A stretch of 12,438 nt of DNA from JAAZLA01 sp964560975. GTDB lineage: Bacteria > Spirochaetota > Spirochaetia > Treponematales > Treponemataceae. The stretch lies in contig CAZLNE010000062.1 of assembly GCA_964560975.1 (NCBI GenBank), positions 1 to 12,438 on the forward strand, in the 5' to 3' direction. This document shows, one piece after another, positions 4,549 through 12,438 of this stretch (within the stretch, counting starts at the first letter, position 1; every line of letters starts with the position of its first letter). The translations under genes and the position numbers were made by a program. Below the pieces are notes generated by a model that saw only the letters and a list, made by a program, of their open reading frames with translations, was not told where the DNA came from and did not search any database.

Positions 4549-6242
4549 TGCGGAAGCTTGTTCAAAACCGCCTGCTTTTCATCATAGTTTCTCTCTTTTT
4601 TTATTCAACAATATCAGCACAGAGTACTCAAAACATAACCTTCTGGTCAAATCTTCCCAATGAGCAGCTTTGTGATGCAATAGTTTCTCAAATGACAAAT
4701 GAGGAACTTTTTGCACAAATTCTCATGTTCGGCTGGGCCGGCTCAGAACCCTCGCCCCTTCTTTTAGACTGGATAAAACTCCGCGCTTTGGGAAGCGTAA
4801 AAGTCTACGGATGGAATACTGATAATATCCTCTCGGTAGCACATGCCGTAACTCAAACGCAAAAACTAGCTCAGGAAAGCCGCTTCAAAATTCCGCTCTA
4901 TGTTGCAACCGATCAGGAAGGCGGATGGATACGCCATATTAAAGGCAGCACAAGCGACACACCTGGAAATCTTGCAATCGGGGCTTCAGGGTATCCTATA
5001 GATGCGTATTTATCCGGCTACTATATTGCAAAAGAACTTCGTGCTTTAGGCATAAACATGAATTTTGCACCAACTGTAGACCTATACACGAATCATGAGT
5101 CAGCCGTTATTGGTCCGCGTTCGTTTGGTGAAAGCCCGGAAGAATCTGCCGTTTTTGGCGCAGCATTCTCTGCAGGCAGCATGAAGGCAGGGGTTATTCC
5201 GACCGCAAAGCATTTTCCGGGACATGGAGACACAAGCGATGACTCCCACGGCTATCTTCCTCAAATTGAAGTATCAAAAGACATACTCGAAAAAAGAGAA
5301 TTAATTCCATTTAAATATCTTATAGAAGAAAATATTCCAGCAATAATGTCGGGACATTTAAGTTTTCCCCGTATCACTTCTAAAGGTGAACCTGCGTCGC
5401 TCTCAAGTTACTTTCTAACCGATCTTCTTAGAAATGAAATGGGATACAAGGGATTAATCATTACCGATGATATGATGATGAATGGGGCGACCCTTTATGC
5501 AGGAGGACTGTCTGTAGCAATCCGAATGGCAATAGAAGCAGGAAACGATATTATTATTTCTTCAACAACGGCGCTGCTCAATGAAGCCCTGTGGAAAAAT
5601 ACCATTTCGCTCATGAAAACAGATATTTCATTTAAGGAGAAGGTTATAAAAGCGGCCCGGCGTGTTATTCTCTCAAAACTTGAATACTTTAAAGGGAATA
5701 ATCCGGTTCCCCTCTACCCCGATATTTCTACCATTGCTTCACAAGTGCCGGATCCCGAGGGACAGAGCTTCTTTTTAGAACAAGCCTGCCGCTCTATAAC
5801 GCTTTATAAAAAAGGACAATTTCCTTATATCAATAAAGATCGTATTCTTCTTGCAGGTCAGTATCAAAGTTTTTTTGACTTTGGAAAACGTGCCTACCCG
5901 GATGTTGATTCATATAAATTTTCTGCTTCTATGGGACCCAACGAAACAGCCTATACCGAACAGCAGCTTCCAAAGCTAGCTTTAAATTACGACACGGTTA
6001 TACTGTGTATATCAAATGCACAAGATGTCCGTGCCGCAAAGGCGCTCGCAAAAACAAAGGTACGTCTTATTATTATTTCAATACTGGCGCCAATACATGT
6101 ATTTGATCTTGAAGCAGATACCATACTTCTTGCCTACAGTTATTCTCCCTATTCATTTGAAGCAGTTTTTGCTGCCCTTAAGGGAGATTTTGAACCTCAA
6201 GGAATTCTCCCTCTACAACTAGCGGATACGCATAAGGAATAA
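4548..6242 (+). CDS. Exported glycoside hydrolase family 3, NagZ-like beta-N-acetylhexosaminidase
   Basis: This 564-residue protein has a signal peptide (MRKLVQNRLLFIIVSLFFYS, cleavage near SAQS), so it acts in the periplasm or outside. The GH3 N-terminal barrel spans about residues 35-380 with DQEGG (122-126), KHFPGHGDT (221-229), the Asp-His dyad D232/H234 that marks the NagZ-type GH3 glucosaminidases, and the nucleophile D307 in IITDDMMM. About 180 further residues form a C-terminal domain of the GH3-C kind. The expected reaction is removal of terminal beta-linked GlcNAc from peptidoglycan fragments or other glycans. The two-domain exported layout resembles the Bacillus NagZ rather than the short cytosolic enterobacterial one. 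It overlaps trxB by one base and has AGAGG ten bases before its ATG. Confidence 0.88.
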   Translation: MRKLVQNRLLFIIVSLFFYSTISAQSTQNITFWSNLPNEQLCDAIVSQMTNEELFAQILMFGWAGSEPSPLLLDWIKLRALGSVKVYGWNTDNILSVAHAVTQTQKLAQESRFKIPLYVATDQEGGWIRHIKGSTSDTPGNLAIGASGYPIDAYLSGYYIAKELRALGINMNFAPTVDLYTNHESAVIGPRSFGESPEESAVFGAAFSAGSMKAGVIPTAKHFPGHGDTSDDSHGYLPQIEVSKDILEKRELIPFKYLIEENIPAIMSGHLSFPRITSKGEPASLSSYFLTDLLRNEMGYKGLIITDDMMMNGATLYAGGLSVAIRMAIEAGNDIIISSTTALLNEALWKNTISLMKTDISFKEKVIKAARRVILSKLEYFKGNNPVPLYPDISTIASQVPDPEGQSFFLEQACRSITLYKKGQFPYINKDRILLAGQYQSFFDFGKRAYPDVDSYKFSASMGPNETAYTEQQLPKLALNYDTVILCISNAQDVRAAKALAKTKVRLIIISILAPIHVFDLEADTILLAYSYSPYSFEAVFAALKGDFEPQGILPLQLADTHKE

Positions 6243-6245
6243 GCA

Positions 6246-7115
6246 ATGATGAGCTGCATACCTCTGCATAAAAACGATTTAAATACAGTTGTTTCCTTTT
6301 TATCAGTTCAGGAACAAACCTGTACGGCTCTTATGAGTAACCTTATTGATACTGGAAAACCTGCCTTGCCGTCTGCAAAGTTTACCTACTGGGTACTAAA
6401 AGAAGAAGATGCAAGTATTCAAGGTGTTCTGATGATTTCTAATACAGGACTTGTATTACATTGTTTTTCCAGCGGTTTTCTACTCCGTGCATCTTCAGAG
6501 CCTGAATATGCTTCCCCTTTAAAACAATTGCTTCTATCATTTTCTATTTACTGTATTATGGGTTCACAAAAGGGGACAGAGCTGCTTCAAAAGCTGTACG
6601 AGAAAGAAGTACGGTGCAAACGGGAATATGAACTTTATACTTATACAGATACAGAATATAAACAGTTTGAACAGACAATATCTAAAGCACAGATTCAGCG
6701 TTGTTCAGAAAAAGATATAGATTTTCTAATGCCTCTTCAACAGGAATATGACAAGGTAGAAGTAATTCCGGATGGAGACAGCCTGAATAAAGAAGCAAGT
6801 AAACGCAACCTTTTACGCCTATTAAAAAGCCAGGAAATATACGCAATCGTTCAAAATAATCAGTTTTGTGCTAAGGCCGGGACAAATGCACAAGGACTCA
6901 ACTGGGTGCAGATTGGCGGAGTATATACTGATATTGCCTCGAGAAACAAGGGCTTTGCGCAAATTTTAGTATCTCATATTGCTCACAGCTATTATATAAG
7001 GGGAAAAAACGTTACTCTTTTTGTTCGTAAAAACAATGAGAGTGCCAAACATGCGTATAAAAAAGCAGGATTTACGTTCGATTCTTTTTATACTATTTTA
7101 TATTATTATCTTTAA
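6246..7115 (+). CDS. GNAT family N-acetyltransferase
   Basis: This encodes 289 residues, cytosolic. The C-terminal part (about 160-289) is a GNAT fold: GGVYTDIASRNKGFAQILVS corresponds to the acetyl-CoA-binding motif A with a degenerate R/Q-x-x-G-x-G/A loop (SRNKGFA), and NESAKHAYKKAGF is the usual C-terminal motif. The N-terminal ~140 residues do not show a GNAT motif; the layout recalls two-part GNAT proteins with a DUF4081-like first half, but I am not certain. The substrate is unknown. The gene starts three bases after the glycosidase stop, with AAGGAAT ahead of the ATG (a second ATG follows directly), so it belongs to the same operon. Confidence 0.8.
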   Translation: MMSCIPLHKNDLNTVVSFLSVQEQTCTALMSNLIDTGKPALPSAKFTYWVLKEEDASIQGVLMISNTGLVLHCFSSGFLLRASSEPEYASPLKQLLLSFSIYCIMGSQKGTELLQKLYEKEVRCKREYELYTYTDTEYKQFEQTISKAQIQRCSEKDIDFLMPLQQEYDKVEVIPDGDSLNKEASKRNLLRLLKSQEIYAIVQNNQFCAKAGTNAQGLNWVQIGGVYTDIASRNKGFAQILVSHIAHSYYIRGKNVTLFVRKNNESAKHAYKKAGFTFDSFYTILYYYL

Positions 7116-7124
7116 GGAATAACT

Positions 7125-7949
7125 ATGAATTTTATTAATTTTGACGATGTGACATTTGCCTATCCTGCGGTAGAAGGAGATCTTGATGCAGACGGAAAAC
7201 AAATTATTCCCCCTGTTATCTTTGACCATTTTACGGCAGGTCTGCCTTCCTCCTTTGTAAGCATTATAGGACCCAATGCCTGCGGAAAATCTACACTCAT
7301 GCTGCTTGCGTCCGGAAGATTAAAACCCTTACGGGGAAAAGTAAGCCTGTTTGGAAAAGACCTTACTACTATTCAAGACGAAAATGAAAAAAATCTTTTA
7401 TCATCGTTTATTTATCAGAATATGGAATTTGAGCAAGATACTAATCTTGACTTCTTACTAAGACAGGTGTATGAATTAGGCGGTCATGCAAAAAAAAATG
7501 ATTCCTTTTTTCAAGAAATACAGTCAGTATTTGAGCTTGAAAAAATAGGATCACGAAAATTGAACGGTCTTTCAAAGGGCGAAATTCAGCGAACCTTGCT
7601 CGCCTTTTCTGTTCTCTATGGATCAAAAAGTATTTTTATGGATGAGCCGATGTTTGCCATGGAGCAAAGACAAAAAGAATCCTGTTTAGATTATTTACGT
7701 AATTATTCTCAAAAGAACACAATACCCATCTATCTTTCTATGCATGAATTGGAACTAAGCAGAAAATATGCACAGGATGTTCTGTTAATCTATCCGAATA
7801 GAAATATGACATTTGGTTCTCCCGACGAGGTTTTGGTTCCTGAAGATCTTGAAAAAGCCTATGGAATTCCTGTTGCTCTTTTAAAAGACAGCGAAAAACT
7901 TACTAGAAAAAACTTTGCAGAATTAGCTGAACAAAGATTAATCGAGTAA
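7125..7949 (+). CDS. Orphan ABC transporter-type ATPase
   Basis: This encodes a 274-residue ATP-binding subunit. Visible are Walker A GPNACGKST (49-57), Q-loop Q98, signature LSKGEIQR (149-156), Walker B SIFMDEP (169-175) and the switch histidine H207 (SMHELE). The overall shape is that of iron- or cobalamin-import type ATPases, but the position after Walker B reads MFAMEQRQ instead of the usual SALD-type D-loop, and a short acidic insertion (VEGDLDADGKQIIPP, about 16-30) sits between the first strands. No permease or binding protein is nearby, so the partner and cargo are unknown; a non-transport role is possible. It has AAGGAAT before the ATG and is the last gene of the operon. It overlaps the convergent aminopeptidase gene by 12 bases. 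Confidence 0.85.
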   Translation: MNFINFDDVTFAYPAVEGDLDADGKQIIPPVIFDHFTAGLPSSFVSIIGPNACGKSTLMLLASGRLKPLRGKVSLFGKDLTTIQDENEKNLLSSFIYQNMEFEQDTNLDFLLRQVYELGGHAKKNDSFFQEIQSVFELEKIGSRKLNGLSKGEIQRTLLAFSVLYGSKSIFMDEPMFAMEQRQKESCLDYLRNYSQKNTIPIYLSMHELELSRKYAQDVLLIYPNRNMTFGSPDEVLVPEDLEKAYGIPVALLKDSEKLTRKNFAELAEQRLIE

Positions 7950-9071
7950 TAAACCGTCACGTTCTATAAGACACTCACTTCCATCGGGGTAGACCACCTT
8001 GATGGTCGGATTTTTTACGAGTCCGTCCAGATGAATAAGCGACTGTGCATCGCCGTCATAGTTTGAACCTATAGCAAAGTGGCAGGTTTTGAACGCCTTC
8101 TCGTCTTCGAGCATGTTGCCGGTTATTGCTGCCTCAGGATTTAAACCTATTCCAAGCTCTCCTATATTACGTGCATTTTTCGCATACACTGCTCCGGAGC
8201 CGATAGGAAGTTTTCCGTTTTTTTCCATCTGAAGGGCTCTTGTCTCAGCCTGTGTTATCGTATCTAAAAGTTGATCCGCTTCGCTTTCTTCACCGTTTGT
8301 AACAGGATTCACGTTTTTTATAGAAACAACAAAACCATCTTTTACACAGACTTCAATAGGATTGTGAATAATAATATCTTTTGAATTGAGGGTTATAGAA
8401 CCATCATATACAATTTTTCCCTGACAGCCTGTCCCTTTTCCGGTTCCAACCACGGGAGATATAAAGACTTCGCCGGCGGGAATATTACCACCGCTTTCCG
8501 GCTTTGTAAAATCACCGTCATCTGACATAGGCTCTCTGTTCATTACAGGAACAATAATAGAAGTACCGGCCGGGGCTGTAATATGAATTTCCTTAGCACC
8601 GCGCATTGCCTTCATAAGTTTAGCGCACCTATTCTTTAATTCAGCGTAATCAATATTTACCGTGCGCTCAAACATATCGAGAGTAATGCCGGGAGTCCAG
8701 ACCGCACGCATAGTTTTTTTACCATCCATAAGATAATGGAAGATATGATCATGTTCACGTCCGTCAGCATCTTTATACGGGTGCACTATTGCGTGTTCAT
8801 CTTTTCCAAGCTTGTTTGCAGAAATTGAAAAAAATACATCGGGCTCTTTTTTTAAAGCTTCAATAACGTTAGTATCTGCATAGTCGAGCAAGGACTTTTC
8901 CGGCTGTACAACAAGTTCTACCTCTGCGCCGTTTTCCTTTGCGCTTTCAAATAAAGCCCGGCTTATACCGGATACGTCTTTTGACGGATTTGTTACAATT
9001 AAGACTTTTTCGCCTTTTTTAATTCCGCATACTGTTTTAATAACTACTTCTGCAGATTTTTTTACACTCAT
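7938..9071 (-). CDS. M29 family aminopeptidase
   Basis: This encodes a cytosolic metal-dependent aminopeptidase of the AmpS/AmpT (M29) type, 377 residues against about 410 in the type members. With numbering from ATG 9071, the six ligand residues expected for the two-metal site can be assigned: E201 (GEVFISPV), E305 (GELGIGLNP), H331 and Y338 (CHFAIGSNYDG), H347 and D349 (SLIHLDGL). The loop between the Tyr and the second His is shorter than in AmpT. ATG 9071 is preferred because AGGG lies five bases before it; ATG 9083 in the same frame has a poorly spaced site. It releases N-terminal amino acids, presumably in peptide nutrition. It has its own strong promoter and is not part of the neighbouring operons. 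Confidence 0.85.
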   Translation of the reverse strand: MSVKKSAEVVIKTVCGIKKGEKVLIVTNPSKDVSGISRALFESAKENGAEVELVVQPEKSLLDYADTNVIEALKKEPDVFFSISANKLGKDEHAIVHPYKDADGREHDHIFHYLMDGKKTMRAVWTPGITLDMFERTVNIDYAELKNRCAKLMKAMRGAKEIHITAPAGTSIIVPVMNREPMSDDGDFTKPESGGNIPAGEVFISPVVGTGKGTGCQGKIVYDGSITLNSKDIIIHNPIEVCVKDGFVVSIKNVNPVTNGEESEADQLLDTITQAETRALQMEKNGKLPIGSGAVYAKNARNIGELGIGLNPEAAITGNMLEDEKAFKTCHFAIGSNYDGDAQSLIHLDGLVKNPTIKVVYPDGSECLIERDGLLLD

Positions 9072-9111
9072 AGTATCCCTCATCCACCCTGATTTTTGCT
9101 AAAGCAGCGGA

Positions 9112-9140
9112 ATTTTATCATAGGGGTATACTAATGTCAA
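9112..9140 (-). promoter_or_regulatory. Promoter of the M29 aminopeptidase gene
   Basis: On the minus strand a consensus TTGACA (9140-9135) and TAAAAT (9117-9112) are exactly 17 bases apart, about 40 bases ahead of ATG 9071. This is the best sigma-70 promoter in the window and suggests strong constitutive expression. Confidence 0.8.
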
Positions 9141-9195
9141 CGATGAAAACAACTGATAAAATAGCCAAGTTTTGTTTATGAAAGACCTGCACAGC

Positions 9196-9224
9196 TTGCA
9201 CATTGCCCCGCAAGCATATATACT
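9196..9224 (+). promoter_or_regulatory. Probable promoter of rsmE
   Basis: TTGCAC (9196-9201) and TATACT (9219-9224) are 17 bases apart. Transcription would start near 9231, leaving only about five bases before ATG 9236. The -10 is good and the -35 matches only its TTG. Confidence 0.4.
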
Positions 9225-9235
9225 CAAAAATCGCT

Positions 9236-10033
9236 ATGAATATTGTATTATTTGATAGTGCTGAAATTGAAGAGCCGCTTCCTCTGTATGATGATCGTGC
9301 TAATCATATCCTAAAAATCCTTAAAAAAAACGTAGGCGACACCTTCGAAGCAGGAATTATTGGCGCTATGGCCGGTAAAGCCCTAATCATGCAGATAAAC
9401 GATAAGGGAATTGCCTTTAATTTTACCCCGAATAATGACGGAAAACCCCTTTATCCTGTGTCTGTCATAGTCGGTTTTCCACGCCCCATTCAGCTAAAGC
9501 GTCTCTTTAGAGATATGGCCGGCTTAGGCGTGTCGGAAATTCACCTCGTAGGGACAGAGCTCGGAGAAAAATCATATATGGATTCTACCATTGTTGAACG
9601 GGGTGCTGCGTATGAGGCTTTAAAAGACGGCTCCATACAGGCAAAAAGCACCTATATACCAGATCTTTTTGTGTACCCGACTTTAAAAAACTGTTTGGAG
9701 ACACTTCAAAAAGAGGACTCTCACTTTCAGCATAATTCTTCTATAAAAACATCTCTCGACAACGTTCGTTCCAGCAGCTCTCTTAATGCGCTCCTTTCTC
9801 ATAATTACGGAGCCTTAGATACCATTAGAGATTATATGGCCATGGAACAAATGCATGACGCTCCGCGCATCTATGCGGCAATAGGGAGCGAAAGAGGATG
9901 GACAGATAAAGAGCGCGCTCTTTTTGAGCAGTATAATTTTGCACTAACTCTCATGGGCAATAGAGTGCTTCGGACAGAAACCGCGGCAACAACAGCCGTA
10001 ACCATAATTTTATCACAACTGGGGATGCTATGA
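9236..10033 (+). CDS. rsmE: 16S rRNA (uracil1498-N3)-methyltransferase
   Basis: This SPOUT-class methyltransferase modifies U1498 of 16S rRNA in the small subunit using S-adenosylmethionine. The 265 residues show an N-terminal PUA-like part (MNIVLFDSAEIEEPLPL, ANHILKILKKNVGD) and the C-terminal SPOUT knot with AIGSERGWTDKERALF and LMGNRVLRTETAATTAV, the SAM-binding loops of the family. ATG 9236 matches the family start; the upstream TTG 9203 in frame would add 11 residues without support. No ribosome binding site is visible and the inferred promoter leaves almost no leader. The central part (about 130-190) is longer and less conserved than in E. coli RsmE. The stop overlaps the next start (ATGA). 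Confidence 0.92.
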   Translation: MNIVLFDSAEIEEPLPLYDDRANHILKILKKNVGDTFEAGIIGAMAGKALIMQINDKGIAFNFTPNNDGKPLYPVSVIVGFPRPIQLKRLFRDMAGLGVSEIHLVGTELGEKSYMDSTIVERGAAYEALKDGSIQAKSTYIPDLFVYPTLKNCLETLQKEDSHFQHNSSIKTSLDNVRSSSSLNALLSHNYGALDTIRDYMAMEQMHDAPRIYAAIGSERGWTDKERALFEQYNFALTLMGNRVLRTETAATTAVTIILSQLGML

Positions 10034-10836
10034 ACAACGATGATATTAAGACTATGCTTCTTTCAATTAGAGAAAGCTCTATTGAATTTACAGTAACATT
10101 AAGCGGCAAAGAAAGCAAAAAAGTAAACGGTCTTTACAAACCGGAAACAAAAGAAATTATTCTTCATAACAAAAACTTCAAAAGCGATAATCAGCTTGTA
10201 TATACCGCAATTCACGAATATACCCACCATGTTTTAAACGAGGAACTTCTTGAGCGCACAAAGGGCTTAGGAAAAATGACAAGCTGCCGGAGCCATACAA
10301 CAGAATTCTGGGCACGCTTTCATGAACTTCTTGAAATTGCAGAACACAAGGGCATATATGTTATTGGGCTCGATGAATCACCGGAACTTGCCGAACTTAC
10401 AAAAGAAATTCAGGAAAAGTACCTGGAACAAAATGCAAAACTCATGATGGAATTTGGAAAGGTTCTTGTAAAAGCACACGAACTGTGTCTCGCAGCAAAT
10501 ATCCGTTATGAAGATTACATAGATCGTGTATTAAAACTTCCAAGAACAGCGGCCAAAACCATCACCAAAATAGGTTCAACAACTATCAGTCCATCGGTTG
10601 GTTTTGAAAACATGAAGATGATAGCTTCTATTCCGAACGCACAAAAAAGAGAAGATGCAGAAAAACAGATTCTTTCCGGTAAAAGCCCCGATACTGTTCG
10701 TTCTATAATGAAAAAAAAGGCAGAAGAAACAGATATTAAGGCACAGTTGGAAAAGGAGAAAAACCGTATTGAAAAAACCATTAATCAGCTTTCTTCGAGA
10801 CTTGAACTTATTGAAGAAAGCCTTGCGTCCTTATAA
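10030..10836 (+). CDS. HExxH zinc metallopeptidase-like protein (YgjP/SprT-like)
   Basis: This encodes 268 residues, cytosolic. HEYTH (62-66) is a zinc-binding HExxH with the catalytic glutamate, and H89 in CRSHTTEFWARF matches the third-ligand pattern H-x-x-x-F-W of YgjP/SprT-like metallopeptidases. After the peptidase part come a helix-rich stretch and a segment (ENMKMIASIPNAQKREDAEK, then SPDTVRSIMKKK) that looks like a helix-turn-helix repeat, then a C-terminal coiled coil (KEKNRIEKTINQLSSRLELI). The combination suggests a nucleic-acid or complex-associated protease, but no function is known to me. It is coupled to rsmE by a four-base ATGA overlap, with GGGG upstream inside rsmE. Confidence 0.65.
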   Translation: MNNDDIKTMLLSIRESSIEFTVTLSGKESKKVNGLYKPETKEIILHNKNFKSDNQLVYTAIHEYTHHVLNEELLERTKGLGKMTSCRSHTTEFWARFHELLEIAEHKGIYVIGLDESPELAELTKEIQEKYLEQNAKLMMEFGKVLVKAHELCLAANIRYEDYIDRVLKLPRTAAKTITKIGSTTISPSVGFENMKMIASIPNAQKREDAEKQILSGKSPDTVRSIMKKKAEETDIKAQLEKEKNRIEKTINQLSSRLELIEESLASL

Positions 10837-11722
10837 AAAATGCACCATTTTTTTTCTCTTTTTTGTACAGTGTGTACTTATAACACCCATCCTAGCGGCG
10901 CAAGTTACTATGCCATCAATGCCGACGGTATCTTCCCCTTCCATAACGTCTCCTTCATCCCCTGTCATCAAAAGAACAGAAACACCTCAAACATCTGAGC
11001 AAGGACAGTCAAACAATGCAGCAGACAAGGATGGTGCAAAAAACTCGTCAAAAACTGGAACAGATCTTTCAAAAACAGTCACCGCAAGTTCTTTAATTAA
11101 CTTAAACTCGCTTATTACTAATGGCACTCTTTCGTCACTGTTGGAAGATGGAGCAAATACAAATAGCACGTCTTCCCTGTTATCTTTAAGTAATCTCATC
11201 TCAGGCAAAACTGATATTAATTCTTTACTTAACCAAAATACAGCCGCCCCGCTCTCGGATACTTCAGCTTCCTCCGTTCTATTAAACAAAATAATAAATC
11301 AGCTTACTTCATTACAAGAGGAACTTGATAAGATAAAAAAGGAGAATAAGAATTCACCCCTACAAATAAACACTGCTAAAATTCTCCGCTTTTCTGTAAA
11401 CGGTTACGACATCTTAGCCACGTGTAAAACTGTCTATTTTTCAATTCCTGACAAGGATGGATCTTTTTTATGCACTGCAGATAGAGAGTATTATGCAAAT
11501 GGTATTATACGAAAAGAAACATTTTATATGCTTTTTTCAAGTGATGGAAAAAACAATTTTAATGTAGCAGCGAGGGTTATGCAGGATTACCTCAATGAAT
11601 ACTCGTTCGTGTATCAGCTTTCACAAAAAAGCGGTGTTAGGGCTCAGAAAACGGGAAATCTAATTACTATCATGATTGATGATCCTGTATGGAAACTCGA
11701 TCTTCTCATAAACCTTATATAG
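10769..11722 (+). CDS. Exported Ser/Thr/Asn-rich coiled-coil protein, unknown
   Basis: This encodes 317 residues when read from TTG 10769, which has a perfect AAGGAG ten bases upstream; TTG 10811 or 10823 are alternatives that shorten the N-terminus. KKCTIFFLFFVQCVLITPIL is a signal peptide core, with cleavage near LAAQ. A low-complexity Ser/Thr/Asn/Pro region follows (about 46-165), then a coiled coil (LLNKIINQLTSLQEELDKIK, about 167-195) and a compact C-terminal domain of about 115 residues (ILRFSVNGYDI to the end) with aromatic and charged strands. I do not recognise the family. It is probably periplasmic or surface-located, with the linker projecting the C-terminal domain. From TTG 10769 it overlaps the metallopeptidase gene by 68 bases, which is unusually long and is one reason to doubt that start. 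Confidence 0.6.
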   Translation: MKKPLISFLRDLNLLKKALRPYKKCTIFFLFFVQCVLITPILAAQVTMPSMPTVSSPSITSPSSPVIKRTETPQTSEQGQSNNAADKDGAKNSSKTGTDLSKTVTASSLINLNSLITNGTLSSLLEDGANTNSTSSLLSLSNLISGKTDINSLLNQNTAAPLSDTSASSVLLNKIINQLTSLQEELDKIKKENKNSPLQINTAKILRFSVNGYDILATCKTVYFSIPDKDGSFLCTADREYYANGIIRKETFYMLFSSDGKNNFNVAARVMQDYLNEYSFVYQLSQKSGVRAQKTGNLITIMIDDPVWKLDLLINLI

Positions 11723-11764
11723 ACCTAGCAATACTAATCAATTCAACAGAGTTTTTCTTTTCTA

Positions 11765-12438
11765 TTACGAAAAAACCGATTCTAATCGTTCTGATGCATT
11801 TTCGTATTCATGGAGAATATCTTTTACCTCATTAAAACTTTGTAATAAAGTAGAAGAAAATACTCCGCATTCTCCCGCATTGATCATTCTTACTGCTTCT
11901 TCATGTGAAAATGCTTTCTTGTATACACGTTCACTAACAAGAGCATCATACACATCTGCGATTGCCACAATTTGAGCCCAAAAGGGAATTTCATCACCTT
12001 TTAAATGATCGGGATAACCGGAGCCATCGTGCCGTTCATGATGGAATCTGCAAATATCATAGCAGTATTTATAAAATTCAGCGTCGTTAATGTAATGCAA
12101 ACGGGAAAGTATAGAACAGCCTTGTAAGGTATGATTCTTCATGATTTCAAATTCTTCCGGTGTTAGCTTTCCCGGTTTAAGAAGAATGTAATCAGGAGTA
12201 GCTATTTTTCCTATATCGTGCATGGCAGATGCATTAATAATCTTTTCTTCTGATTCTGTTGAATCACACTTAAACAAACCCTTTTCTTCTGCCTTTTTAA
12301 GAAGAATCCGTGTAAAATTACGTATTCTAAAAATATGTGCGCCAGACTCCAAATCACGGAATTCAACAACGGTACTTAAGGTGTCTATAACGAAATCATT
12401 TGTTTTTTTAAGACGTTCAGCCTGTTCTTGTATTTTTA
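11765..12438 (-). CDS. HD-GYP domain cyclic-di-GMP phosphodiesterase, 5' end outside the window
   Basis: The frame is open to the window edge, so the TTG near 12352 is not the real start. About 224 residues are visible. An amphipathic helix (QEQAERLKKTNDFVIDTLST) leads into the HD-GYP domain: ESGAHIFRI, MHDIGK (the HD pair), KPGKLTPEEFEIMKNHTLQG, RFHHERHDGSGYP (HH plus the GYP signature) and ADVYDAL. All metal and signature residues are present, so it should hydrolyse cyclic di-GMP to GMP or pGpG. The leading helix is typical of response regulators with a receiver domain in front, but that part is not in view. It would link to motility and surface behaviour in a spirochaete. It ends 42 bases from the convergent exported-protein gene, and I see no clear terminator between them. 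Confidence 0.9.
   Translation of the reverse strand, partial: KIQEQAERLKKTNDFVIDTLSTVVEFRDLESGAHIFRIRNFTRILLKKAEEKGLFKCDSTESEEKIINASAMHDIGKIATPDYILLKPGKLTPEEFEIMKNHTLQGCSILSRLHYINDAEFYKYCYDICRFHHERHDGSGYPDHLKGDEIPFWAQIVAIADVYDALVSERVYKKAFSHEEAVRMINAGECGVFSSTLLQSFNEVKDILHEYENASERLESVFS

Noticed and set aside
4548..6242. Small + strand frame inside the glycosidase (6016-6222) and other antisense frames within genes
   Set aside because: They are shadows of the real genes, lack ribosome binding sites and have improbable composition.

Overview
The window looks like a spirochaete chromosome, most likely Treponema. The grounds are the AT-rich composition, the style of the RsmE, thioredoxin reductase and HD-GYP proteins, and family resemblance recalled from memory. 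No database search was possible, so the genus is an inference. The window divides into a disturbed left part (about 1-2860) and an orderly housekeeping right part (about 2970-12438).

Left part. A CLC-type anion transporter with fluoride-exporter-like motifs (269-1488, +) is split by a one-base frameshift at a run of five C. It faces a C39-like cysteine peptidase (1600-2145, -) whose reading frame also appears to be cut short by a one-base slip, because a coding-like membrane tail continues in the neighbouring frame to 1481. Next comes a wrecked type V-A CRISPR-Cas locus. It holds an 80-codon gene whose first ~73 residues are the N-terminus of Cas12a (2288-2530, -), one well-formed 36-nt Cas12a-type repeat (2250-2285), a 26-nt spacer and a decayed terminal repeat (2188-2223). 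The Cas12a homology ends exactly 26 nt before the intact repeat, so the last codons of the remnant are probably an old spacer read as protein. A third repeat-like copy (8-43) lies at the far side of the transporter/peptidase pair, so a 2.2-kb block sits between two related degenerate repeats. Upstream of the cas12a remnant are an AT-rich inverted repeat around a TATAAT box, two tiny overlapping ORFs, a 26-bp perfect TetR-style palindrome with no regulator beside it, and terminators.

Right part. tRNA-Cys (2975-3046, -) has its own promoter and tandem terminators. Divergent from it runs a compact + strand operon: a conserved unknown protein, thioredoxin reductase (trxB), a secreted family 3 glycosidase (NagZ-like), a GNAT acetyltransferase and an orphan ABC ATPase. 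The ATPase gene overlaps convergently the 3' end of an M29 aminopeptidase gene (-), which has a near-consensus promoter. Divergent from that are rsmE (16S rRNA m3U1498 methyltransferase), an HExxH zinc metallopeptidase-like protein and an exported Ser/Thr/Asn-rich coiled-coil protein, all overlapping or coupled. The window closes with the 3' part of a HD-GYP cyclic-di-GMP phosphodiesterase gene (-), cut by the window edge.

The most interesting biology is the CRISPR-Cas12a scar and how it formed. The array is still preceded by an intact-looking cas12a promoter, ribosome binding site and N-terminus, and its intact repeat could in principle be used by a Cas12a encoded elsewhere in the genome. 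The right part looks like an ordinary operon landscape, with two genes whose apparent promoters imply almost leaderless transcripts.
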